Below, in pieces: positions 7,621-14,487 of a DNA stretch of 14,487 nucleotides. This DNA is from Syntrophaceae bacterium UBA1062 (GTDB lineage Bacteria > Desulfobacterota > Desulfomonilia > UBA1062), in NCBI GenBank assembly GCA_002316295.1, contig DCDF01000204.1, positions 1 through 14,487 on the forward strand, given 5' to 3'. How positions within the stretch are numbered: position 1 is the stretch's first letter; the number at the start of each line of letters is the position of its first letter. The position numbers and the translations under genes are program-made. The notes beneath the pieces are model-generated. The model searched no databases. It saw only the letters and a program-made list of their open reading frames with translations, and was not told where the DNA came from.

Positions 7621-8042
7621 GGCGTAGTCTCCTCTCTTCTTGTCTCCGGCTGTCCGATCGCGTCACGCAGGACCGGCGAGAGCTCGTCAGCAAGCCTCCT
7701 GGCGCCTGCAGAAGCACGGAGAAGGGACTCCCTGTCGATCCCGCTCATGAGCGAGCGGGCGAATTCCCGGAGCAGCTCGGGAGAGAACTGATCATGGATG
7801 AGTGTGATGAGCTCATCTGCGGCCTTGATGAGACAGTTGGCGACTGCCGGAAGCGCGCTGACGAGGGCCAGGGGCACCTCGAGGTCCCGGCCCATGAATG
7901 TTCGCACGAGCTTCCGGCTGTTTTCCGGGTCGATGTTCATCAGCAGGTCGCGGAGGCTGTCCTTGAACGCGGTGTCGGCCATGAGTCGGGCAAGGACCCG
8001 GCTTTTCATGTCAAGCAGGCCTCTGTCTGTGGGAATGTCCAT
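7617..8042 (-). CDS. Helical protein of unknown function (module family), 141 residues
   Basis: Unrecognised family and paralogue of the adjacent 220-residue protein. It consists essentially of one module: a first helical block VLARLMADTAFKDSLRDLL, then LVRTFMGRDLEVPLALVSA, then PAVANCLIKAADEL and SPELLREFARSLMSGID. The start is ATG at 8042, with GGGAGG 6 nt upstream, 11 nt after the acyl-CoA dehydrogenase stop. A longer reading from 8123 would run into the dehydrogenase gene and has no such site, so I rejected it. There is no signal peptide, no cofactor motif and a single cysteine (C70). Co-transcription with the dehydrogenases suggests an accessory role in that system, which is inference. 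Confidence 0.87.
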   Translation of the reverse strand: MDIPTDRGLLDMKSRVLARLMADTAFKDSLRDLLMNIDPENSRKLVRTFMGRDLEVPLALVSALPAVANCLIKAADELITLIHDQFSPELLREFARSLMSGIDRESLLRASAGARRLADELSPVLRDAIGQPETRREETTP

Positions 8043-8053
8043 ACACTGCCTCC

Positions 8054-9328
8054 CTATACAGTTTCGCAGTTGAAGAAGTAGCGGGCGGACTCCATCTGGC
8101 AGAGCTGTTTGCCTCCCATCCACAGCTGGATGATCTTGATGTCGCGCCAGTGCTTCTCGATATCCCAGTCCCGGTCGGGTCCGTAGAGGCCCAGGACGTC
8201 CATGGCCTTTCCGAAATTCTCCACCGCCCTGTCGGAGATGAAGTCCTTGATATTGCGGATCTTGCCCACCAGCTCTTCGGATGTTAGCGGCAGGCCGTAG
8301 GGTTTGTTCCTCCGGTCTCCCATCATGGCGGCCTCGTGGCCCAGGATCCTGCAGATGTCTATGTCACCCGCAATCCGGCCGATGATCGCCGCCACGGCGT
8401 CGTTCTCCTTCAGAGGCCTGTTGCGATAGGTCCGGCTCGAGACGAATTCGTTCAAGCGCTCATACATGTTCATCATGGCGCCGGTCAGAAAGGCCGAGCT
8501 CGCCACCTGTCCGAATGGGATGAGCTGGTAGAACGCCTCTGCGTCACTTCCCGGACCGTGGGCGCGGTACCAGGCCGGCACTCGCACGTGGTCGAAAAAG
8601 ATATCGCCGTTTTTGTCAGCTGCCATGCCCGCCTTTTCGTACGGGCCGCCCTGAGTGACGCCCTCGGCGCCGGCCGGGACGTAAATGAAGGCAAAGTCGT
8701 TGAGGTCGTCCGACCCGGGACGGGTGGTGCAGGGCACACCGAAGAGACTGGCCGCACCCCCTGAGTTTGTCGGCCAGAGCTTATGGCCGTTGATGACCCA
8801 CTGATCGCCTTCCAGGCGGGCGGTGGTGCGAATGGTCCTGCCTCTGAGCAAGCCCATGTTCTCGATATCGGAGCCGCCCTGCGGCTCGGTCATGGCGTTT
8901 GCAGCGAAAACCGCCTTTTTCGTATTGCAGAACATGGGTGCGAACTCGGCTATGAGCCGCTCGTTCACGAAAGGCTCGACGAGAATGACCAGCAGGGGCC
9001 AGAAGGTGACGGCCAGCGCCACGGCCATGCCGGTATCGGCCCTTCCCAGCTCTTCGCAGAGCATGTAGGCGAACCTGAAAATATAGTCTGAACGTGTGAT
9101 ACCCCACCCCCCGTGCTCTGGAGGGAAAAGCGCCTTCTGGAGGCCGAGCTCGCCCATGAGCTTGTCGAATGCGGGCTCGATGATCGCATGGTCTTTCCAG
9201 TCCTCGTCATATTGCCTTCTGAAAGGCATGACCTCCTGCTCGATGTATCGCCTCAGCACAGACCTGAAATGCCTGTCCAGAGGAGATATGTATTCCATGG
9301 GCCGCGAAAAGTCGTCGAAACCGTTCAT
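8054..9328 (-). CDS. Acyl-CoA dehydrogenase family flavoprotein AcdB
   Basis: This 424-residue protein has the full acyl-CoA dehydrogenase layout: helical N-domain with PPEHGGWGITRSDY, the flavin/substrate strand AMTEPQGGSD, the middle beta-domain WVINGHKLWPTNSGGA, and a C-terminal helical domain ending IEKHWRDIKIIQLWMGG. A gapless comparison with medium-chain acyl-CoA dehydrogenase (VEKLMRDAKIYQIYEGT) puts Met404 where the catalytic Glu376 would be. The alternative Glu site used by isovaleryl-CoA dehydrogenases also has no acid. The enzyme would oxidise an acyl-CoA with FAD and normally pass electrons to electron-transfer flavoprotein; no etf gene is in the window. It lies 13 nt after AcdA, with a GGAG/GAGGAG stretch just before the ATG. 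Both proteins end in a similar RYFFNCETV/RFFYNCSEI tail. Confidence 0.93.
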   Translation of the reverse strand: MNGFDDFSRPMEYISPLDRHFRSVLRRYIEQEVMPFRRQYDEDWKDHAIIEPAFDKLMGELGLQKALFPPEHGGWGITRSDYIFRFAYMLCEELGRADTGMAVALAVTFWPLLVILVEPFVNERLIAEFAPMFCNTKKAVFAANAMTEPQGGSDIENMGLLRGRTIRTTARLEGDQWVINGHKLWPTNSGGAASLFGVPCTTRPGSDDLNDFAFIYVPAGAEGVTQGGPYEKAGMAADKNGDIFFDHVRVPAWYRAHGPGSDAEAFYQLIPFGQVASSAFLTGAMMNMYERLNEFVSSRTYRNRPLKENDAVAAIIGRIAGDIDICRILGHEAAMMGDRRNKPYGLPLTSEELVGKIRNIKDFISDRAVENFGKAMDVLGLYGPDRDWDIEKHWRDIKIIQLWMGGKQLCQMESARYFFNCETV

Positions 9329-9341
9329 TCTCCTCTCTCCT

Positions 9342-10583
9342 TCAGATTTCCGAGCAGTTGTAGAAGAAGCGGGCGATGTCCATTTTCACGGGCGCCTCGG
9401 CCCCGGTGCCGCACATGATCGACTGGATGGTCTTGACATCGCGCCAGTGCTTTTCCGCATGCCATTCCCTGGCGTAGCCGGCAGACCCCATGAGCTCGAG
9501 CCCGCGGTTTATGGCCCGCATGATCCCCTGCTGGGCCTTTGCCCCGATCATTGCCGAGTAGGTGTACACCGCCTCCATGCCGGACGGCCCCGGATGATCC
9601 GTCAAAGGCATGATTCCGGCAAGATCGTGCAGGAGGAATCCGGCGCAGGCGATCTCCTCCGCCGTGTCGGCCAGGACCGATGCGCAGAGAGGGTTTTCCT
9701 TGAGCACGGTCCCGCCCTTGATGACCCGGCTGTCGCTCCAGTCGCTCACAATCTCGAAGAAGTTCAGCCCGGCTCCGAGGCTCACCCCGCCGAGCATGAG
9801 GTTGAGGCAGGCACTGAGATAGGAAACCGCGTCCTGGTCGAGGATGAGATGATCTTTCGGTATGGTCACCGCATCAAGAGAGATGTCGGCATTGGCAAGC
9901 GCATCGAGCCCAGCGGCTTTTACCCGCTCACTCCGGGCGATGCCGGGAGCGTCTACGGGAACCAGTGCGAGACATGGACTGCCATCGGAGTCGGCGCAGA
10001 CGATCAGAAACCGGTCCGCTGCAAGCCCTGCCGCAAGAGGGCGGAGATCCTCGCCGGAGACGGTTGCGCTCTCGCCCGCTGCAGCGGCTCGGGCGAGAAT
10101 CGAGCGTCCCTTGAACAGCGGGGTCTCTCTGCCGGCATGGCCGGGGCCGGTCAGGATGCAGCTGGCGGTCTTCATTTCGTCTTCGAGATACGATGACGCG
10201 AGCGAATCTGTGAGGCCGTTTCTTCCGTCGCAAAACCGTGTGACGACCGTGAAGAGGGCGCAGTTCATGGCCAGAAGGACTCCGGTCGAGCAGTCGGCCC
10301 TCCCGATCTCGGTAAGCACACGCAGGACATGCCTCATCCGGCCCGGTGTATGCCAGCCGAACCCTCCATGCTCCTCCGGGACCGCGAGCCTCTGCAGGCC
10401 CATGGCAAGGAAGAGGGTTTTTCTCTTTTCATCGAACCGGCTGGGGTAGTTCCGCCGGTATTCGAGCCGGTCTCCGATGACCTCCTTGTCCGCCCACCTC
10501 CGAACCAGCGTGACGACGCCTTGCGTCTCCTCGTCTATGCCTTTTTCGGGCATGAGGAAAAGACCCTCGAGATTCCCGATCAT
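9342..10583 (-). CDS. Acyl-CoA dehydrogenase family protein AcdA with degenerate active-site motifs
   Basis: This 413-residue homologue of AcdB keeps the family's N-domain (VPEEHGGFG), the GLELMGSAGYAREWHAEKHW region and RDVKTIQSIM near the C-terminus. The flavin-site motif seen in AcdB (TEPQGGSD) is altered to TGPGHAGRE, and the ING-type strand is reduced to VSGEDLRPLAAG. At the catalytic Glu position it has Met390-Cys391. It may therefore be a partner subunit rather than an independent enzyme, as in heteromeric acyl-CoA dehydrogenases where two unlike subunits share FAD sites; this is inference. The start ATG has GGAGG 4 nt upstream. It is the first gene of its operon, about 180 nt downstream of a strong promoter with a TetR-type operator. 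Confidence 0.9.
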   Translation of the reverse strand: MIGNLEGLFLMPEKGIDEETQGVVTLVRRWADKEVIGDRLEYRRNYPSRFDEKRKTLFLAMGLQRLAVPEEHGGFGWHTPGRMRHVLRVLTEIGRADCSTGVLLAMNCALFTVVTRFCDGRNGLTDSLASSYLEDEMKTASCILTGPGHAGRETPLFKGRSILARAAAAGESATVSGEDLRPLAAGLAADRFLIVCADSDGSPCLALVPVDAPGIARSERVKAAGLDALANADISLDAVTIPKDHLILDQDAVSYLSACLNLMLGGVSLGAGLNFFEIVSDWSDSRVIKGGTVLKENPLCASVLADTAEEIACAGFLLHDLAGIMPLTDHPGPSGMEAVYTYSAMIGAKAQQGIMRAINRGLELMGSAGYAREWHAEKHWRDVKTIQSIMCGTGAEAPVKMDIARFFYNCSEI

Positions 10584-10746
10584 AGAACCTCCGTTTCAGA
10601 AACATAATCTGTTCTGTCCCGGTTGCGGTTCTACCCCCCTGCATCAACAAGACATGCTCGCGGAAGAGGGACCGGTGCGTCGGCTGAGCTGATGAAACCT
10701 TCCTCATATACTCAATATACCGCGGAGCGGTGGTTCAAATTACATA

Positions 10747-10762
10747 TAATGAAACTTCATTA
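10747..10762. promoter_or_regulatory. Palindromic TetR-type operator at the acd promoter
   Basis: TAATGAA-AC-TTCATTA is a perfect inverted repeat with 7-bp arms and a 2-bp centre. It begins about 8 nt after the minus-strand -10 hexamer, so it should cover the transcription start, a classic repressor position. Two TetR genes lie nearby, and its general form resembles known acyl-CoA-responsive TetR operators such as that of Bacillus FadR. Confidence 0.72.
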
Positions 10763-10769
10763 CTGATAG

Positions 10770-10797
10770 ATAATAATGATTACGGAAAGATTGTCAA
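10770..10797 (-). promoter_or_regulatory. Sigma70-type promoter for the acd operon
   Basis: On the minus strand TTGACA (10797-10792) is followed by a 16-nt spacer and TATTAT (10775-10770), a 6/6 and 5/6 match to consensus. The expected start of transcription is near 10763, at the edge of the palindrome. It faces AcdA; no other minus-strand gene start lies in between. Confidence 0.7.
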
Positions 10798-10991
10798 GGG
10801 ACTGGAAAGATATCCGGAATATGAAAAAATTCCATCATGGGAGCGGGAAGGCGGGGGCGATCCGTGAGGGGTCGGAGGTGTCCGGAATGACGGCAAGGCG
10901 GTCTGTTCGATCAACCGGCGGTCTTGCAAGGACGCGCCGAATGGGAAGGCCGGCAAACAGCCGCGGGCGCAGGCGCTACGGCCCGGAAGAC

Positions 10992-11654
10992 TCACCGCGC
11001 CGCTTGATCCTGTGCAGCCACAAGCGCCTTGCGACCTTCTTCGGTCAGGTAGGACTCGAACATGGCGAGGATCATCTTGATGAGGTTGCCGATCACTTCC
11101 TCGCGGGAGTTGCGCTTATCGATCAGGTAGCTGTGGATCACCTGGATGGTCATTCCCACGCAGGCATGGCCGAAGAGCATGGGATCTATCCCCTCTATCA
11201 CGCCTTCGCCCATCCACCGCTGGACATCCTCGCCGGCGTCTTCGGCGAAGCCGAGAAAGTAGTTCCAGATATTGCCGTCAAGCTCCTCGTCAACACCAAA
11301 ACCGCCCCGCAGGAGCATAATGAACTGCTGGGGGTTATTGTCGATGTAGTCGAAGACGGTATTGAACATTTCCTGGAGGGTCTTGCTTCTCTCCTGCGGG
11401 CTCCAGATATCTACCGGCTCCCTCATCTTTTTCACGCTGACCCGGAGGCTCTCGAGGCTTTCCAGGGTGAGCTGCTCATAGAGGTCCTTCTTGTCGGTGA
11501 AATGGTTATAAAACGTTCCGGCGGACATGCCCACGGCCTTGACGATGTCCATGACCTGGGTGTTGTGGTAGCCGTACTTGCTGAAGAGATCGCAGGCGGC
11601 GGAGATGATCTTTTCTCTCGTCTCTTCTCTTCTTCTCTCCGACCCCTTGGCCAT
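10992..11654 (-). CDS. TetR/AcrR-family transcriptional regulator 2
   Basis: This 220-residue regulator has an N-terminal helix-turn-helix (IISAACDLFSKYGYHNTQ, then IVKAVGMSAGTFYNHF) and a ligand domain with RGGFGVDEELDGNIWNY and VIHSYLIDKR. It is a paralogue of TetR 1; the recognition helices differ by one residue (Y/H). I chose ATG 11654 because GAGGA lies about 7 nt upstream; in-frame ATGs at 11681, 11678 and 11672 lack such a site. It has its own promoter (11716-11744) and is divergent from the amino-acid transporter. It probably represses the acd promoter at 10747-10762 and perhaps the dehydratase operon. An acyl-CoA ligand is inferred from context. Confidence 0.93.
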   Translation of the reverse strand: MAKGSERRREETREKIISAACDLFSKYGYHNTQVMDIVKAVGMSAGTFYNHFTDKKDLYEQLTLESLESLRVSVKKMREPVDIWSPQERSKTLQEMFNTVFDYIDNNPQQFIMLLRGGFGVDEELDGNIWNYFLGFAEDAGEDVQRWMGEGVIEGIDPMLFGHACVGMTIQVIHSYLIDKRNSREEVIGNLIKMILAMFESYLTEEGRKALVAAQDQAAR

Positions 11655-11955
11655 CCGTTTTCCTCTATTCATATTCATCACATCACCGTCAATAGATGAG
11701 CTCGATCAGCGTCAAAACATAAGCCCGCGGGCTGTTCTTGTCAAGGGAATACTCGGTCGAAGCCAGTGGCGGGAAGGGCGCGGAGGCACCGGCATGATGC
11801 GTATCTTCCGGGTTTCACGGCATCGGACGGATGCATGGACCGCGCGGCGGAAATGAGTGTTTCTCCGCTCTAGACTGCGGTGTGAAAGTGTGTTAGTGTC
11901 GCCCCAGCAATGGGTAAGATAAGCCAAAGTAATTCAACGCATAGGGGAGGAATCT
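11655..11955. other. Divergent intergenic region between TetR 2 and the amino-acid transporter
   Basis: It holds the TetR 2 promoter on the minus strand and, near 11890-11925, a weak plus-strand promoter candidate for the transporter (TTAGTG, 16 nt, TAAGAT). GGGGAGG precedes the transporter ATG by 5 nt. A TTCAT direct repeat lies just upstream of the TetR 2 start. Nothing else recognisable is seen in the middle part (about 11750-11880). Confidence 0.5.
11716..11744 (-). promoter_or_regulatory. Sigma70-type promoter of TetR 2 with a palindrome in its spacer
   Basis: On the minus strand TTGACA (11744-11739), a 17-nt spacer and TATGTT (11721-11716). The spacer contains a perfect 12-bp palindrome AGCCCGCGGGCT (11722-11733) directly next to the -10 hexamer, well placed for a regulator. 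The expected start near 11709 gives a leader of about 55 nt. Confidence 0.6.
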
Positions 11956-12762
11956 ATGAAAACCTTTAAAATTCTGTTGGCTTTCGTCGTGGCTTTCGGG
12001 CTGATCATCGGCATGGGTGCGTGCCAGAAGCAACAGCAGGAGCCACAGCCGGCTGCTCAGGAGCAGGCGGCTGATGAGCAGGCCGTCCCGGTAAGAACTC
12101 TTGTCGTGGCGACCGACGCCACCTGGCCGCCCATGGAAATGGTCGACCAGGACAAGAACATCGTCGGGTTCGACATCGACTTCCTCAACGCAGTGGCTCA
12201 GGAGGCCGGGTTCAATGTCGAGTTCAAGAACACCGCATGGGACGGCATCTTCGGGGGGCTGGACCTCGGCAATTATGACGCGGTTATCTCATCGGTGACC
12301 ATCACCGACGAGCGCAAAAAAACCTATGATTTCTCCCTGCCCTATATCAATGCCGGACAGGTGCTCACCATCCCCGTGGGCGTGGAAGGCGTAACAACGC
12401 TCGCCGACATGAAAGGCAAGGCGGTGGGCGCTCAGATCGGGACCACCGGCGCCATGGAAGTAAAGAAAATCGAAGGTGTAGAGGCGAAGAACTACGACGA
12501 GATCGGGCTCGCCTTCGAAGATATGGCGGCCGGAAGAATTCAGGGCGTCGTGTGCGACACTCCTGTGGCGGCCGACTATGCGCTGCAGAGGGCGGAATAT
12601 AAGGAAAAGTTCAAGATCGTGGGCGAGCCGTTCACCGAAGAGAGCTACGGCATCGTGGTGAAGAAGGGCAATCAGGAGCTTCTCGATCTGATCAACAAGG
12701 GTATCCAGGCCGTTCAGGCAAAAGGCATCGACAAAGAACTCGAAGACAAGTGGCTCCGCTAG
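11956..12762 (+). CDS. Polar amino acid ABC transporter, substrate-binding lipoprotein
   Basis: A 268-residue family-3 extracellular solute-binding protein. Residues 1-22 form a signal peptide ending in the lipobox MGAC, so C23 should be lipidated; residues 24-45 are a Gln/Ala/Glu-rich linker. The mature part shows VVATDATWPPMEMV, GFDIDFLNAVAQEAG, WDGIFGGLDLGNYDAVIS, TDERKKTYDFSLPY (Arg for the substrate carboxylate) and VVCDTPVAADYAL (Asp for the amino group). It captures a polar amino acid outside the inner membrane (or in the periplasm) and hands it to the permease at 12750-13559. The exact amino acid cannot be told. GGGGAGG lies 5 nt before the ATG. It is the first gene of a three-gene uptake operon. 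Confidence 0.95.
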   Translation: MKTFKILLAFVVAFGLIIGMGACQKQQQEPQPAAQEQAADEQAVPVRTLVVATDATWPPMEMVDQDKNIVGFDIDFLNAVAQEAGFNVEFKNTAWDGIFGGLDLGNYDAVISSVTITDERKKTYDFSLPYINAGQVLTIPVGVEGVTTLADMKGKAVGAQIGTTGAMEVKKIEGVEAKNYDEIGLAFEDMAAGRIQGVVCDTPVAADYALQRAEYKEKFKIVGEPFTEESYGIVVKKGNQELLDLINKGIQAVQAKGIDKELEDKWLR

Positions 12763-13548
12763 CTGACGACAAGAAGCCGATAAAAGAAGCGAAGCATGTT
12801 ACGATAGATGTCGGCGATGGCGCCGCCATCCCCAAACGGGAGGATGTGGGGCTCTTCACGGCGTGGAGGGTAGCCTTCTTCGGCGCCATTGCCATTATCG
12901 TCTATCTGGCAGTCTTCAGGCCGGACCCGTATCTGGCCATCATGAAGTTCGTGCCGGACGGCATCCTGGTCACGTTCGAGGTGACCGTGCTTTCCATCAT
13001 CCTTGCACTGGTCATCGGGCTGTTCACAGGGCTTGGCCGGATAGCGAAAAACCCTCTGATCAACGGCATCGCGTCTTTGTATGTCGAAGTGATCAGGGGG
13101 ATTCCGCTTCTGGTTCAGCTGTTCTACATATACTTCGCCCTGGGCCGCCTCATCCAGATGCCACCTCTGCCCTCGGCAGTGCTTGCGATGGGTATCTGTT
13201 ACGGCGCCTACATGGGAGAGATCTTCCGCGCGGGCATCCAGTCCATACCGAAAGGACAGACCGAGGCGGCCCGCTCCCTGGGAATGACGCAGTCACAGTC
13301 CATGTATCACGTCATCCTTCCCCAGGCGTTCAAGACCATCCTTCCGCCGGTCGGCAACGAGTTCGTCGCTCTGCTCAAAGACTCGTCCCTGGTGTCCATC
13401 CTCGCAGTGGCGGACCTGCTGAGACGCGGCCGGGAGTTTGCGGCCGAGAGCTTCAACTATTTCGAGACCTATACCGTGGTCGCCCTGGTGTATCTCATCA
13501 TCACCCTGTTCCTCTCCAAACTCATCAGCATCATGGAGGAAAAGATCA

Positions 13549-13559
<11 letters not shown>
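12750..13559 (+). CDS. Polar amino acid ABC transporter, permease (HisM/GlnP type)
   Basis: A 269-residue inner-membrane permease. After a hydrophilic N-terminal stretch of about 30 residues come membrane segments around AWRVAFFGAIAIIVYLAVF, LVTFEVTVLSIILALVIGL, VQLFYIYFALG, AVLAMGICYGAYM, and two near the C-terminus including TVVALVYLIITLFLSKL. The ATPase-docking EAA loop is GQTEAARSLGMTQSQSMYH. RGIPLLVQLF is characteristic of the amino-acid subfamily. The start taken is GTG at 12750, overlapping the end of the binding-protein gene by 13 nt, with no strong ribosome site, so reading through coupling is likely; a GTG further inside at codon 32 has GGGAGG but only 2 nt away. Only one permease gene is present, so a homodimer is expected. 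Confidence 0.94.
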
Positions 13560-14295
<736 letters not shown>

Positions 14296-14437
14296 GGCGC
14301 AGCTTACGGCTGCACGTCCGGGTCGATCGCCCTGCCGCTTGTGTCTCCGCACAGGAGAACAGCGCCTGTAGACATAGGATCGTTCCCATGGTAAGCCATT
14401 GACAACCTGCGAGGTATGTGTCAAAAAGGCTTGCGAT
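14296..14437 (+). other. Spacer after the transporter operon with a possible tRNA promoter element
   Basis: A short hairpin GCAGC-TTACG-GCTGC (14299-14313) follows the ATPase stop, but with no T-run, so it is a weak terminator candidate. TTGACA at 14399-14404 is correctly spaced to serve as the -35 element of the tRNA at 14438; no good -10 hexamer was found at the matching position. Confidence 0.35.
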
Positions 14438-14487
14438 GCCAGCGTAGCTCAGTGGTAGAGCAGCTGATTCGTAATCAGCAGGTCCAG
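14438..14487 (+). tRNA. tRNA-Thr (anticodon CGT), 5' part; cut by window end
   Basis: The first 50 nt of a tRNA: acceptor strand GCCAGCG, D-arm GCTC-AGTGGTA-GAGC, anticodon stem GCTGA/TCAGC around loop TTCGTAA. The anticodon is CGT, reading ACG (threonine). The variable region and T-arm lie mostly beyond the window, so the 3' end is not seen. Confidence 0.95.

Larger units (their letters stand above)
10584..10991. other. Intergenic region: acd promoter, operator and long untranslated leader
   Basis: The 408 bp between AcdA and TetR 2 contain an AT-rich island at about 10700-10800 within GC-rich surroundings. It holds the minus-strand promoter (10770-10797) and the operator (10747-10762). Between these and AcdA lies a leader of roughly 180 nt, with one short hairpin (ACCGC-GGA-GCGGT near 10720-10735). 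I see no RNA family, no convincing leader peptide and no terminator. Bases 10798-10991, downstream of TetR 2, show nothing recognisable. Confidence 0.6.

Noticed and set aside
8043..8123. Longer N-terminus for the 141-residue protein
   Set aside because: It would overlap the end of AcdB, and the ATG at 8042 has a good GGGAGG site 6 nt upstream.
9096..10196. Plus-strand open frame of 366 codons
   Set aside because: Antisense across both acyl-CoA dehydrogenases and their junction; no motif and no upstream signals.
10429..10707. Possible leader peptide or small gene (92 codons) upstream of AcdA
   Set aside because: It starts inside the acd leader without a ribosome site, is Arg/His-rich and runs about 155 bases into the AcdA gene in another frame.
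10776..11699. Plus-strand open frame of 307 codons
   Set aside because: Antisense to TetR 2 and part of the promoter region; the sequence is the mirror of TetR codons and has no domain.
14299..14313. Hairpin after the transporter ATPase as an intrinsic terminator
   Set aside because: Only a 5-bp stem with no T-run after it.

Overview
The window looks like part of a GC-rich, strictly anaerobic bacterial chromosome, most plausibly a Desulfobacterota-type ('deltaproteobacterial') sulfate reducer or syntroph. This rests on gene content: oxygen-sensitive 2-hydroxyacyl-CoA dehydratase/benzoyl-CoA reductase-type iron-sulfur proteins, paired acyl-CoA dehydrogenases and acyl-CoA-style TetR regulators. 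It is an inference, because no taxonomic marker is present apart from a partial tRNA.

Bases 1-11654 hold twelve genes, all on the minus strand. In transcriptional order (right to left) they are: TetR regulator 2 (11654-10992); a 408-bp gap with a strong promoter and a TetR-type operator; acyl-CoA dehydrogenase AcdA (10583-9342) and AcdB (9328-8054); two small paralogous helical proteins of unknown function (8042-7617 and 7620-6958); a gap with hairpins and a second operator-like site; TetR regulator 1 (6683-6003); a 428-residue protein made of the same helical module in duplicate (6019-4733); a beta-type dehydratase subunit (4736-3603); an alpha-type subunit (3538-2123); a 76-residue HEAT-like protein (2101-1871); a second alpha-type subunit (1856-453); and the ATP-dependent activator protein (456 to beyond base 1). 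Spacing is tight, with ATGA stop/start overlaps at three junctions, so this reads as two operons, acd and dehydratase. Two TetR paralogues with nearly identical recognition helices probably control them together.

Bases 11956-14295 (plus strand) hold a complete polar-amino-acid ABC uptake operon: lipoprotein binding protein, permease and ATPase, with consecutive coding overlaps. It is divergent from TetR 2. A tRNA-Thr(CGT) begins at 14438 and is cut by the window end.

Working model (inference): the activator drives an ATP-dependent one-electron reduction of a dehydratase or ring reductase built from one beta and two alternative alpha subunits. The paired dehydrogenases act on a neighbouring acyl-CoA in the same pathway. 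The substrate cannot be read from sequence. The most unusual points are: a module family of unknown function spread over three genes in the locus; two acyl-CoA dehydrogenases that both lack the usual catalytic glutamate; a gene-conversion-like tract shared by the two alpha subunits; and a matched pair of TetR regulators and operators.
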